Positions 44,675 to 52,765 of a stretch of DNA of 64,000 nucleotides are shown here, in pieces (the first letter of the stretch is position 1; the number at the start of each line of letters is the position of its first letter). Origin of the DNA: Corynebacterium pollutisoli (lineage in GTDB: Bacteria > Actinomycetota > Actinomycetes > Mycobacteriales > Mycobacteriaceae); the NCBI RefSeq assembly GCF_900177745.1, contig NZ_FXAR01000002.1, positions 248,001 through 312,000 on the forward strand, given 5' to 3'. Under the pieces are notes generated by a model. The model had not been told where the DNA came from, did not search any database, and was given only the letters and a program-made list of their open reading frames with translations. Made by a program: the position numbers and the translations under genes.

Positions 44675-45913
44675 GTGATCCGGAACCTCGGCGAGAAGTA
44701 CTCGCCCCTCTACTTCCTCGCCGCCCTCGGCTTCGGCGGCATGGCCGTCTTCTTCTTCATGGCGTTCATGCACATCACGCCGCACCCCGACACCCCGATG
44801 CCGACCTTCGAGTCCATCACCAGCGCCTACGCCAACGGCGACTCCTTCATGCGCACCATCATCATCGTCGGCTACGTCGGCATGATCGCCATGCTGGCCA
44901 TCCACTTCACCCTCCTCGCCTGGAACTTCCGCGAGTTCAACGCCTTCAAGCACACCGAGGCGTACACGACCCTGAAGTCCACCAACGCCGAGGTCACCCT
45001 CATGGCCATCCCGCTCACCCTGGGCATGACCGTCAACGGCGCGTTCGTCGCGGCTCTGGCCCTCGTCCCGGGCCTGTGGGGCATCATCCAGTCCCTCATG
45101 CCGCTGGCTCTGCTCGCGTACGGTGCCGTCGGCGTCCTGGCCCTGGTCATCATGACCAACTACCTGCGCCGCATCATCGGCGGCGGCTTCTCCTTCGAGG
45201 CCAACGGCGGTCTCAACCAGCTGCTCGCCGCCTTCTCCATGGCGATGGTCGCCGTCGGTTTCGGTGCCCCCGCCGCCATGGCCACCAGCCCGTTCATCGT
45301 CCTGCTGGGCATCTTCGGTTCGATGCTCTTCGGCTTCATCTCGGTCCTGCTGTTCGGCGTCTTCCTCGTCGCCGGCGTCATGAGCATCATGCAGTACGGC
45401 CTCGCCCTGCCGAACTCCGCCACCCTGTGGCTGGCCGTCCCGATCCTCACCCTGTACTCCATCACCGTCCTGCGTGACCGCCACGGCATGCAGACGCTTA
45501 TCGACGCCGGCGCGGCCGGTCCCCAGGACCACCCCCAGTCCTCGGTCGCCGTCCTGCTGTTCCTCAGCTTCATGATCCTGGCGCAGGTCGCCTTCCTGGG
45601 TCTCGGCTTCGTCGTCATGCGCTCCAACGGCTTCTTCCGGCGCTTCGTCACCAGCCGCGAGGAGACCTCCCCGGTCGCCTTCACCCTGGTCTGCCCAGGC
45701 GTCGGCCTGGCCGTCCTGTCGATGTTCTACATCAACACCGGCCTCATCCAGAACGGCCTCGTCGAGAAGTTCTCCGGCGTCTACTACGCCCTGCTGCTGG
45801 GCCCGGCTGCCGTCGCCGCCGTCACCCTGTGGCTGGCCTTCACCCTCTTCCGCAACCAGCTGTCCACCGCCAGCAAGTTCGCCCAGGAGCAGAAGGTCCT
45901 GGTCAACGCTTAG
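44675..45913 (+). CDS. Multi-spanning membrane protein under CsoR-type control (TDT-like architecture, family uncertain)
   Basis: A 412-residue protein with about ten hydrophobic helices, starting at GTG 44675 with AGAAAGG at 44659-44665. The layout resembles tellurite-resistance/dicarboxylate (TDT/SLAC1-like) carriers, but no diagnostic motif is clear. The first loop contains MHITPHPDTPMP, with two histidines and methionines that could bind a soft metal. The gene stands alone. Regulation is probably by a CsoR, CstR or RcnR repressor, given the two operators around its promoter; the repressor gene is not in the window. Confidence 0.6.
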   Translation: MIRNLGEKYSPLYFLAALGFGGMAVFFFMAFMHITPHPDTPMPTFESITSAYANGDSFMRTIIIVGYVGMIAMLAIHFTLLAWNFREFNAFKHTEAYTTLKSTNAEVTLMAIPLTLGMTVNGAFVAALALVPGLWGIIQSLMPLALLAYGAVGVLALVIMTNYLRRIIGGGFSFEANGGLNQLLAAFSMAMVAVGFGAPAAMATSPFIVLLGIFGSMLFGFISVLLFGVFLVAGVMSIMQYGLALPNSATLWLAVPILTLYSITVLRDRHGMQTLIDAGAAGPQDHPQSSVAVLLFLSFMILAQVAFLGLGFVVMRSNGFFRRFVTSREETSPVAFTLVCPGVGLAVLSMFYINTGLIQNGLVEKFSGVYYALLLGPAAVAAVTLWLAFTLFRNQLSTASKFAQEQKVLVNA

Positions 45914-45919
45914 GTCGGC

Positions 45920-46408
45920 CTAACGGTTGAGATACCAGATGGTGCCCGTGAGCACCGTCGCAAACGCGGTCCACGCGGCGTACGGCACGAGCCATGCGCC
46001 GCGTCCGCGATTCACGGCCATGGAACGACGGGTGAGATCCGCCGATGAGGCGGCCAGCGCCGCGGCCTCGATGGTCGCTAGGCCGGGCTGCCTGCCACGG
46101 AAGAACAGCAGCGACCACCCGGCGTTGAGGGCGACGTTGGCGGCGAGGGCCTTCTTCAGGTCCTCGTACTCCGCGTTCCTCCCCTGCTCCTGCAGGTCGG
46201 CGAGACTCTGGCCCACGACGGCGGCCATGTCGGCGTAGAGCGCGGTCCACGCCACGGGGAACACCCAGCCCGGGGGCTGGAAGGAGGGCTTGCGCAGCCT
46301 GCGGTACCACCGGGACGTCGTGTCCGTGGCGGCGGAACCGAGCACCGCGTTGCCGATGACGCCCACCGTGGTGGCGCCGATGATCCGGGAACGATCCTGT
46401 GTAGTCAT
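45920..46408 (-). CDS. TspO/MBR family protein
   Basis: A 162-residue membrane protein with five expected helices and the conserved WYRRLRKPSFQPPGWVFPVAWTALY. TspO proteins bind porphyrins and cholesterol-like ligands and take part in stress responses. The gene converges on the preceding membrane protein gene with a 6-nt gap. Several helices are less hydrophobic than usual, with RR pairs near residue 125 (DLTRRSMAVNRGRG). Confidence 0.88.
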   Translation of the reverse strand: MTTQDRSRIIGATTVGVIGNAVLGSAATDTTSRWYRRLRKPSFQPPGWVFPVAWTALYADMAAVVGQSLADLQEQGRNAEYEDLKKALAANVALNAGWSLLFFRGRQPGLATIEAAALAASSADLTRRSMAVNRGRGAWLVPYAAWTAFATVLTGTIWYLNR

Positions 46409-46428
46409 GTCCCCGAGCTTATAGGTTC

Positions 46429-47370
46429 TCAGGCGGTCTCAACCACGGTCCGGCCGCGGCGCTGCCCGTTCATGAGTTCCTCACCTGCGGAAACCACGTC
46501 GGACAACGATATGGTCGACGTGAGCCCTGTGAGGACATTGAGGTCGAGGGTGGCGTCGAGAAGCTCCCAGGCACGCTCGCGGACGAGGCGCGGGGCGTCG
46601 ACCGAGTTGATGCCCACCAGCTTCACGCCGCGGAGGATGAACGGCAGGACGGTGGCCGGCAGGTCCGGGCCCTGCGCCAGCCCGCACGCGGTGACCGTGC
46701 CGCCCCACACCGTCTGCGCGCACGCGTTGACCAGGGTGTGCGAGCCCACGCAGTCGACCACACCCGCCCAGCGGGCCTTCTGCAGGGGGCGGCCCTTCTC
46801 GTCCTCGCGGCCGATCAGCGCGCCGGCCCCGAGGTCACGCAGCCAGTCGCCGTGCTCGGGGCGGCCCGTGGAGGCCACCACGTCGTAGCCGAGGCGGGCG
46901 AGCAGGTGCACCGCGATGGAACCCACACCGCCGGTGGCACCCGTGACCAGCACCTCACCGTCTGTCACACCCTGTTCACGCAGCGCCACGACGGACATGG
47001 CGGCGGTGAAGCCCGCGGTGCCGATGGCGGCGGCGTGCCAGGCGTCGAAACGCTCCGGAACGGGGATGGCGGCGTCGGCGGGGACGCGCTGCTGTGTGGT
47101 GTAACCACCGTGGCGGAACTCCCCCAGCCCGGCGCCGTTGACGGTCACCAGCCGGCCGCTCTCCGCGTCGGTGCCCACCACGTCGATGCCCGGGACCAGT
47201 GGGTCCACCCGCATGACGCCCTGGTCACCGCGCAGCGCCATCGCGTCCTTGTAGTTGAGGGAGGAATGGGAGACGTCGACGAGCATGTCGCCGTCGCCGA
47301 GGAACAGTTCCTCACGGAGTTCGGTGGTGACGCCATCGTCGGTACGCGTGACAAGCAGTGACTGGTTCAT
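46429..47370 (-). CDS. Zinc-independent alcohol dehydrogenase-type oxidoreductase (AcuI/YhdH-like acryloyl-CoA reductase)
   Basis: A 313-residue NADPH-dependent MDR-superfamily reductase. It has LNYKDAMALRG near residue 40, the nucleotide-binding TGATGGVGSIAVHLLARLG at about 145-163 and CGLAQGPDLPATVLPFILRGVKL, typical of YhdH/AcuI. AcuI reduces acryloyl-CoA to propionyl-CoA; a general enoyl or quinone reductase role is also possible. ATG 47370 lies 6 nt after the minus-strand TAGCGT, suggesting a leaderless mRNA, and the gene is divergent from a VanZ-like gene. Confidence 0.88.
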   Translation of the reverse strand: MNQSLLVTRTDDGVTTELREELFLGDGDMLVDVSHSSLNYKDAMALRGDQGVMRVDPLVPGIDVVGTDAESGRLVTVNGAGLGEFRHGGYTTQQRVPADAAIPVPERFDAWHAAAIGTAGFTAAMSVVALREQGVTDGEVLVTGATGGVGSIAVHLLARLGYDVVASTGRPEHGDWLRDLGAGALIGREDEKGRPLQKARWAGVVDCVGSHTLVNACAQTVWGGTVTACGLAQGPDLPATVLPFILRGVKLVGINSVDAPRLVRERAWELLDATLDLNVLTGLTSTISLSDVVSAGEELMNGQRRGRTVVETA

Positions 47371-47397
47371 GGCACCACGCTAGCTATGTTGGGGACC

Positions 47398-47913
47398 ATG
47401 CGCAGACTCACCTGGCTGGCCCTCGCCGTGTACTCCGCCGTGATGATCGCCCTGACCATGCTCAAGGCGTTCTACCAGATCGGATACCTGTGGGACCCGG
47501 CCGTCCACCGCTACCGTGAGCTGCGGCTCATCCCCTTCGAGGACCTCGTCAGCGCCGTCAGCTGGTTCGCCCCGCTCTTCGGTTACCTGGGCAACATCGC
47601 CTTCTTCGTCCCCTTCGGTGTGCTCGTGTACATGCTGCTTATCGACGTCCGCCGCACTGTAATCGTCGGCTTCCTCGCCTCCCTGGCCATCGAGGTCGCC
47701 CAGTACGTCTTCGCGCTCGGCTACTCGGACATCGATGACCTGCTCATGAACACCCTCGGGGCCTTCCTCGGTGCACTGGTGGCCCGGGCGTTCGGGCCGC
47801 GCTGGCACAAGGTGTGGATCGGCCTGGCGCTGGCGCTCGGCGTGGTCTTCGCGGTGCTCGTCGGCCTGGGGGAACGTCTGGGTGATCCGGACAAGGTCGT
47901 CGACGTCTACTAG
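47398..47913 (+). CDS. VanZ-like family membrane protein
   Basis: A 171-residue protein with four to five helices and the VanZ pattern (LRLIPFEDLVSA, GNIAFFVPFGVLVYML, ALGYSDIDDLLMNTLGAFLG). VanZ in enterococci gives low-level teicoplanin resistance; the role in Actinobacteria is not known. ATG 47398 follows TATGTT at 47385-47390 by 7 nt and is preferred to ATG 47386, which lies within that -10. Confidence 0.85.
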   Translation: MRRLTWLALAVYSAVMIALTMLKAFYQIGYLWDPAVHRYRELRLIPFEDLVSAVSWFAPLFGYLGNIAFFVPFGVLVYMLLIDVRRTVIVGFLASLAIEVAQYVFALGYSDIDDLLMNTLGAFLGALVARAFGPRWHKVWIGLALALGVVFAVLVGLGERLGDPDKVVDVY

Positions 47914-47952
47914 GTAGGATCGGGACCACCGCCCACTGTGAGGAGAACCACC

Positions 47953-48300
47953 ATGTCCATCGTCGACGACAAGGCCCGCCAGCTGCTCGAGAAGGCGTGC
48001 GCCGCCGACAACGGCCGCGCCGCCAAGATGCTGGTCAACGACGGCCCGCTCCGCCAGACCGTCATCGCCCTCAAGCAGGGCACCGAGCTCCAGGAGCACA
48101 ACTCCCCTCCCGCCGCCTCCATCTTCCTGTTCACCGGCCAGGTCAAGGTCGCCGGGCAGGAGGAGACCACCATCGGTGCCGGTCAGCTGGTCACCCTCAC
48201 CCATCAGCGGCATTCGGTGTCCGCACTGGAGGACTCCGTCTTCCTGCTCACCACCGTCACCAGCGTCGAGGGGCGGGAGTCGCACGGCGGCCAGTCCTGA
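47953..48300 (+). CDS. Cupin-fold protein
   Basis: A 115-residue single-domain cupin (LKQGTELQEHNSPPAASIFLFTGQVKV, GAGQLVTLTHQRHSVSALEDS). Only part of the usual HxH...E metal set is visible: one histidine in QEH and two later histidines, so metal binding is uncertain. ATG 47953 follows AGGAGAA. It lies 39 nt after the VanZ-like gene. Confidence 0.85.
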   Translation: MSIVDDKARQLLEKACAADNGRAAKMLVNDGPLRQTVIALKQGTELQEHNSPPAASIFLFTGQVKVAGQEETTIGAGQLVTLTHQRHSVSALEDSVFLLTTVTSVEGRESHGGQS

Positions 48301-48330
48301 GGCTGAACCCCGCGTCGAGACCGGCGACGA

Positions 48331-48795
48331 TTAACCCCCGCACAGGGTGAGCTGCTGGAGGAGCCCGGCCGGGGCCCCGTCCGCGGTGACGGTCGCCTCG
48401 TCGAAGCACGGGTAGCCGGTGTACGTCGTGCCGTGCGGCTCGTAGGTCCGCCACTGGCCGGCTGCGGCCCGGTAGACGATGAGGTGATCCGTCTGGGCCT
48501 GCCCTGCACGCGCCCACGCCCCGTCACAGAACATGACCACGGGCTCGGTGAAGTCGATGCGGAAGGCATCCGCCGAGCAGTCGGCCCGGACGGGGGCCGC
48601 CACGGGGGTGTCGGTGACGGTCTCCGTGGTGGTCACCGTCGTGGTCGGCGGCGTCTCGGTCACGGTCTCCGTGGCGGTGACCTGCATGGTCGTGGTCTCC
48701 GGGGGTGATGGCTCAGACTCGCCCGCACACGCTCCCAGCAGCACCGCCGTCGTGAGGAGAGGAAGGGCGCGGGTGAGACTCGTCATGGTGATCAC
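48331..48795 (-). CDS. Lipoprotein, paralogue of the upstream gene
   Basis: A 154-residue secreted protein with a signal peptide and lipobox (LLTTAVLLGACAG). A Thr/Val/Glu-rich spacer (about 30-65) leads to a compact C-terminal domain with four cysteines (DCSADAF, MFCDGAW, YPCFDEAT, LTLCGG). Its start overlaps the end of the next gene upstream by 4 nt, and the domain is clearly related to that neighbour, so this is a tandem duplicate. Function unknown. Confidence 0.78.
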   Translation of the reverse strand: MITMTSLTRALPLLTTAVLLGACAGESEPSPPETTTMQVTATETVTETPPTTTVTTTETVTDTPVAAPVRADCSADAFRIDFTEPVVMFCDGAWARAGQAQTDHLIVYRAAAGQWRTYEPHGTTYTGYPCFDEATVTADGAPAGLLQQLTLCGG

Positions 48796-49232
48796 CCGCA
48801 GAGCGGGACCTGCCCGATGAGCTCGTCGGGGGCGCCGTCGGTACGCAGGGTCTCCTCGTCGTAGCAGGGCTGGGCCATGCCGGTCTGGGTCTCCCCGTGC
48901 GGCTGGTAGGCGACCCAGTTGCCGTGCGTGGCCTGGAAGACCATGCGCCAGTCCGTCTGGTTCTGGCCCGCGAACGCCCAGGTCCCGTCGCAGAACAGGA
49001 CGGCCGGGTCATCGAACTCCCCCGCCGCGAACGCCGACGGCTCGCAGTCGGCGGTGCCCGGCTCCGGGGCGACCATGGCGGTCGAGGTCTCCACGGTCGT
49101 CTCCACCACCGTCTCCACGGTGGTCTCCGGCGTGGCGGCGGAATCAGTGTCGGAGTCGGAGCCGCAGGCGACCAACAGGGCGGACGCGGCGAGCAGGACG
49201 GCGCCTCGGCGAAGGACCAGGTTCATATGCAT
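48792..49232 (-). CDS. Lipoprotein, paralogue of the downstream gene
   Basis: A 146-residue lipoprotein (lipobox LLVACGS) with a Thr/Val/Glu-rich spacer and the same C-terminal domain as the following gene: DCEPSAF, LFCDGTWAFAGQNQTDW, QPCYDEETLRTDGAP, VPLCG. The conserved pattern is C...FCDG.WA.AGQ.QTD...CxDE.T...DGAP...LCG. It lies downstream of the response regulator on the opposite-facing side of a 20-nt gap and may be in the same transcript. Function unknown. Confidence 0.78.
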   Translation of the reverse strand: MHMNLVLRRGAVLLAASALLVACGSDSDTDSAATPETTVETVVETTVETSTAMVAPEPGTADCEPSAFAAGEFDDPAVLFCDGTWAFAGQNQTDWRMVFQATHGNWVAYQPHGETQTGMAQPCYDEETLRTDGAPDELIGQVPLCG

Positions 49233-49252
49233 GGATTCTAGTCTGTGGTGGT

Positions 49253-49861
49253 TCAGATCACACGTCTTTCGCGGGCCGCGGTGATGGCGGCCGTGCGGGT
49301 GCCCACGCCGAGCTTCTGGAAGATGTGCACCAGGTGCGTCTTCACGGTGGCCTCGGAGATGAACAGCATCTTCGCCAGTTCCCGGTTGCCGGCGCCCGTC
49401 TCCAGGGCCCGGAGGATCTCGATCTCGCGGGCGGACAGGGCCTCCGCGGGGCGGCTCATCCGCTCCGCCAGAGCGTCGGCGACCTCGGGGGCGAGGGTGC
49501 GGCGGCCGGCGGCGGTGGCCACGACGGCGTCGTGAAGCGCCTGTTCAGGGGCATCCTTGAGGAGGTAGCCGAGGGCACCGGCCTCGACGGCGGCGACGAT
49601 GTCCGCCTGCGTGTCGTAGGTGGTGAGGATGAGCACCGGCGGGCCGTCGGCCGCACGCAGGCGGCGGGTGGCGGTGATGCCGTCCATGCCGGGCATCTGG
49701 ATGTCGCACACCACGACGTCGACCTCCCCCCGCGTGGCCGACAGCGCGGCCTCCCCGTCGGCCCCTTCCGCGACGACGCTGATGTCGGGGAACGCGTCGA
49801 GGATGGTGCGCAGTCCGGCGCGGACGACGGGGTGGTCGTCGATGAGCATGACACGGATCAT
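49253..49861 (-). CDS. NarL/LuxR-type response regulator, probably ChrA-like
   Basis: A 202-residue regulator with a receiver domain (phospho-acceptor D53 in VVCDIQMPG, LTTYD, K in LLKDA) and a LuxR-type helix-turn-helix (LSAREIEILRALETGAGNRELAKMLFISEATVKTHL). It is co-transcribed with the histidine kinase by a 4-nt overlap. The pair is divergent from an FtsX-type permease and ATPase, the arrangement of chrSA and hrtBA in C. glutamicum and C. diphtheriae, where ChrSA senses heme. The heme role is inferred from that arrangement. Confidence 0.85.
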   Translation of the reverse strand: MIRVMLIDDHPVVRAGLRTILDAFPDISVVAEGADGEAALSATRGEVDVVVCDIQMPGMDGITATRRLRAADGPPVLILTTYDTQADIVAAVEAGALGYLLKDAPEQALHDAVVATAAGRRTLAPEVADALAERMSRPAEALSAREIEILRALETGAGNRELAKMLFISEATVKTHLVHIFQKLGVGTRTAAITAARERRVI

Positions 49862-51036
49862 GACGGCTCCTTTGCCGAGGTCAGGGGGATGCGGACGGTG
49901 GCGGCGGTGCCACCGTCGGACTCGATGACCAGCTCCCCGCCGACGGAGGCGACGCGGGCCGCGAGGCCCCGCAGGCCGTAACCGCGGGTACCGGGGAAGC
50001 CGCGGCCGTCGTCGAGCACGTCGAGGGTGACCTCGCTGTCCCACACGCCGTAGGTGACCACCGCGCGGCCCGCGGCGGCATGCTTGACGACGTTCGCCAG
50101 CAACTCCCCCGCCGCCCGGATGACCACCCGTGACACGGGTTCCGGCAGCTCACGGTCGGTGTCGCCGGCCAGCTGCAGGGTGAGGTCGAGGGGTTCGCCG
50201 AGGGCCTCCTGCCGGGCGCGGGTGCGTTCGACGATGTGGCGCAGAGCCACCGGCACGGGCTCCCCCGGTGTCGCCAGATCGCGGACGAAGCGGCGGGCCT
50301 CGGCGAGGCTGTCCGCGGCCTGGTCCTCGATGGTGCGCACCTGGTGCAGGGCGGCATCGACGTCGCCGCGCTCCAGGCTGCCGCGCACCGCCCGGGACAC
50401 CAGCACGATGGAGCTCAGGCCCTGGGCGACGGTGTCGTGGATCTCGCGGGAGAGCCGCTCGCGCTCCTCGAGACGCCCGGCCTGATGCTCGGACGCGGCG
50501 AGTTCCTCCTGGGTGGCCCGCAGATCATCGGCCACCCGGCGGTGGTGCGCGGCCTCCCGGTGCAGGGCGAGGTACGTCCAGTAGATCGCCACCGCCAGGA
50601 CCGTCCCGATGAACGGACCCACCGCCGAGGCCGGTGTCCACTCCCCCGGGTGCAGCTGCGCGGGCACGAACGCCGCGATCGCCCACGCCGCCACCGCCGC
50701 CACCACCCCCAGCGTGCGCGGGAGGAGATGGAGAAACAGCAGGACCAGCGGAAACAGCAGCCATACGAACGTGATGGACACGGCCACCAGGGCATGCCAC
50801 AGCAGCGTCACCGCCGCCAGCCACCACCACACGACGCCCCGCGGCGGGGTGCCGACACTGTGCTCCCACACCGTGCCCAGCACGTAGACCAGAGCCAGCC
50901 CGACGGTGAGCGGCAGCACCGGCGTGCCCGTCGCCGCCGCCGGCTCCGCCAGCAGGAACAGCACCAGGCCCAGCACCAGCAGAAACGCGAAGAGCAGGTG
51001 CAGGCCGATGCGGAGGGTACGGAGCAGGGCTGTCAC
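49858..51036 (-). CDS. HisKA_3 sensor histidine kinase, probably ChrS-like
   Basis: A 392-residue kinase starting at GTG 51036. Residues 1-160 hold about six membrane helices with short loops, the form of the heme-sensing N-terminus of ChrS. The phosphorylated histidine is H200 in SREIHDTVAQGLSSIVL, and the ATPase domain shows AAGELLANVVKHA and DDGRGFPGTRGYGLRGLAAR. It should phosphorylate the downstream regulator. Which stimulus it reads is not proved by sequence. Confidence 0.85.
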   Translation of the reverse strand: MTALLRTLRIGLHLLFAFLLVLGLVLFLLAEPAAATGTPVLPLTVGLALVYVLGTVWEHSVGTPPRGVVWWWLAAVTLLWHALVAVSITFVWLLFPLVLLFLHLLPRTLGVVAAVAAWAIAAFVPAQLHPGEWTPASAVGPFIGTVLAVAIYWTYLALHREAAHHRRVADDLRATQEELAASEHQAGRLEERERLSREIHDTVAQGLSSIVLVSRAVRGSLERGDVDAALHQVRTIEDQAADSLAEARRFVRDLATPGEPVPVALRHIVERTRARQEALGEPLDLTLQLAGDTDRELPEPVSRVVIRAAGELLANVVKHAAAGRAVVTYGVWDSEVTLDVLDDGRGFPGTRGYGLRGLAARVASVGGELVIESDGGTAATVRIPLTSAKEPS

Positions 51037-51072
51037 ACCCCCGACCGTAGCCGCCGGGTGGTGGAGGGGGCA

Positions 51073-51106
51073 TCAACCGACCGGTTGAGCGCAGTTTCCA
51101 CTGCGC
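51073..51106. promoter_or_regulatory. Two adjacent operator dyads between chrS-like and hrtB-like genes
   Basis: TCAACC-N4-GGTTGA at 51073-51088 and GCGCAGT-N4-ACTGCGC at 51089-51106 lie back to back in the divergent gap. They are plausible sites for the response regulator; no firm -35/-10 pair is called. Confidence 0.5.
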
Positions 51107-51146
51107 AGCCGATGGAATGCGGGCCGGGGGCGGCGAGCATGAAGGC

Positions 51147-52139
51147 ATGTTCCTCGGTATCCGCGATCTCATCCACGCCCGCGGCAGATTCTCGCTCATC
51201 GCGGCGGTCGTCGGGCTCATCACCCTCCTGCTCATCATGCTCACTGGCCTCACCGGCGGCCTCGGCGCGCAGAACACATCGGCCCTCACCTCGCTCGACC
51301 CCGACCGGGTCGTGTTCTCCTCGGAGGAGCCCTCGTTCACGGACTCGCAGGTCACCGCTGCCGACGTGGCCGCCTGGGAGACTGTCGCGGGGGTCGAGGA
51401 GGTCCGCCCGCTCGGCACGCTGCAGACCCGCCTCGAGGCGGACACGACCCGGGCGGTTGCCGTCCTCGGCCTCCCCGGTGTCGGCCCGGGGGCGGTCCTG
51501 TCCGAATCGCTTCTCGACGCTCCGCCCCGCCACGTCGACCTCGGCGGCGTCCACGTCCCCGTCGCGGGCACCGCCCCCGACGAGTTCCACTCCCACTCCC
51601 CCGTCGTGTGGGTCGACACCGCCACCTGGCAGGACATCGCCCGCACCGACGCCCTGGGCACCGTCCTGCTGGTGGACGGGGACGTTGCCGGGGATGCGAC
51701 CGGCATGACCGTGACCACCCTGCGCGGATCCTTCGCCGGGTTGGCCGCGTACCAGTCGGAGCGGGGCTCGCTGCAGACGATGCAGGGTTTCCTCTACGCC
51801 ATATCGGCGCTGGTCATCGTGTCCTTCCTCACCGTGTGGACGGTCCAGCGCACCCGCGACCTGTCCATCCTGCGGGCCCTCGGGGCGAGCCCCGGGTATC
51901 TCGTCCGCGACGCCCTGGGGCAGGCCGCGCTCATCCTGGCGCTCGGCGTGACGGTAGGAGCCCTGGCCGGCTGGGGCCTGGGGATTCTCGCGGGACAGGC
52001 GGTCCCCTTCCGGCTCACCGCCGTGACCGTGCTCGGCCCGGCCGTCGGCATCTGGCTGCTCGGCCTCGTCGGCGCCTACCTGGCCACCCGGCGGGTCGCC
52101 CGGGTGGACCCGCTCATCGCTCTCGGAGGACACGGATAA
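51147..52139 (+). CDS. hrtB: FtsX-like ABC transporter permease, probably HrtB (heme exporter)
   Basis: A 330-residue MacB/FtsX-type permease: one N-terminal helix (about 15-40), a large outer domain (about 40-210) and three C-terminal helices, with QRTRDLSILRALGASPGYL in the FtsX core. ATG 51147 is preceded by GAAGG. The ATPase gene overlaps its stop by one base. In corynebacteria the HrtBA pair removes excess heme and is switched on by ChrSA; the divergent two-component genes here support that role. Confidence 0.72.
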   Translation: MFLGIRDLIHARGRFSLIAAVVGLITLLLIMLTGLTGGLGAQNTSALTSLDPDRVVFSSEEPSFTDSQVTAADVAAWETVAGVEEVRPLGTLQTRLEADTTRAVAVLGLPGVGPGAVLSESLLDAPPRHVDLGGVHVPVAGTAPDEFHSHSPVVWVDTATWQDIARTDALGTVLLVDGDVAGDATGMTVTTLRGSFAGLAAYQSERGSLQTMQGFLYAISALVIVSFLTVWTVQRTRDLSILRALGASPGYLVRDALGQAALILALGVTVGALAGWGLGILAGQAVPFRLTAVTVLGPAVGIWLLGLVGAYLATRRVARVDPLIALGGHG

Positions 52140-52765
52140 TGACTCTCCACCTTGACCACATCACCCTCACCTACCCCGACGGACCCACTGAGGTCACCGC
52201 CGTCGACGACGTCTCCCTCACCCTGCACCCCGGGCAGTTCACCGCGCTGGTCGGGGAATCCGGTTCCGGTAAATCCTCGCTGCTGGCCGTGGCCGCCGGC
52301 CTGCAGGAACCCACCTCGGGGCAGGTGCGTGTCGACGGACCCCGCGGCCTCATCTTCCAGCAGGCCAACCTGCTGGGCGCGCTCACCGCCCGGGAGCAGC
52401 TGCTTGTCACCGACCACATCCGGGGGCGGAAGCCGCGCCGCGACCGGGCCGATGAGCTGCTGGAACGCGTCGGACTCGCCGGGTCCGGCCACCGCCGGAT
52501 GAACCAGCTCTCCGGTGGGCAGCGCCAGCGCGTCAACATCGCCCGCGCCCTCATGGGCTCCCCCGCCGTCCTGCTCGCCGACGAGCCGACCTCCGCCCTC
52601 GACACCCGCCTGGCCCGCGAGGTCGTGGACCTGCTCGCCGACATCACCCGGGAGACGCAGGCGGTCACCCTCCTGGTCACGCACGACCGCTCGCTCCTCG
52701 ACTCCTGCGACCGCGTCGTCGAGATGCGGGACGGCCGCGTCCGGGAGGTGCGGGCGGTGTCATAA
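52139..52765 (+). CDS. hrtA: ABC transporter ATP-binding protein, probably HrtA
   Basis: A 208-residue ATPase with Walker A GESGSGKSS near residue 39, signature LSGGQRQRVNIARAL and Walker B VLLADEPTSALDT. Its size and sequence fit the LolD/MacB-like group that pairs with FtsX permeases. Start ATG overlaps the hrtB stop (TAATG), and its own stop overlaps the next start in the same way. Confidence 0.75.
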   Translation: MTLHLDHITLTYPDGPTEVTAVDDVSLTLHPGQFTALVGESGSGKSSLLAVAAGLQEPTSGQVRVDGPRGLIFQQANLLGALTAREQLLVTDHIRGRKPRRDRADELLERVGLAGSGHRRMNQLSGGQRQRVNIARALMGSPAVLLADEPTSALDTRLAREVVDLLADITRETQAVTLLVTHDRSLLDSCDRVVEMRDGRVREVRAVS

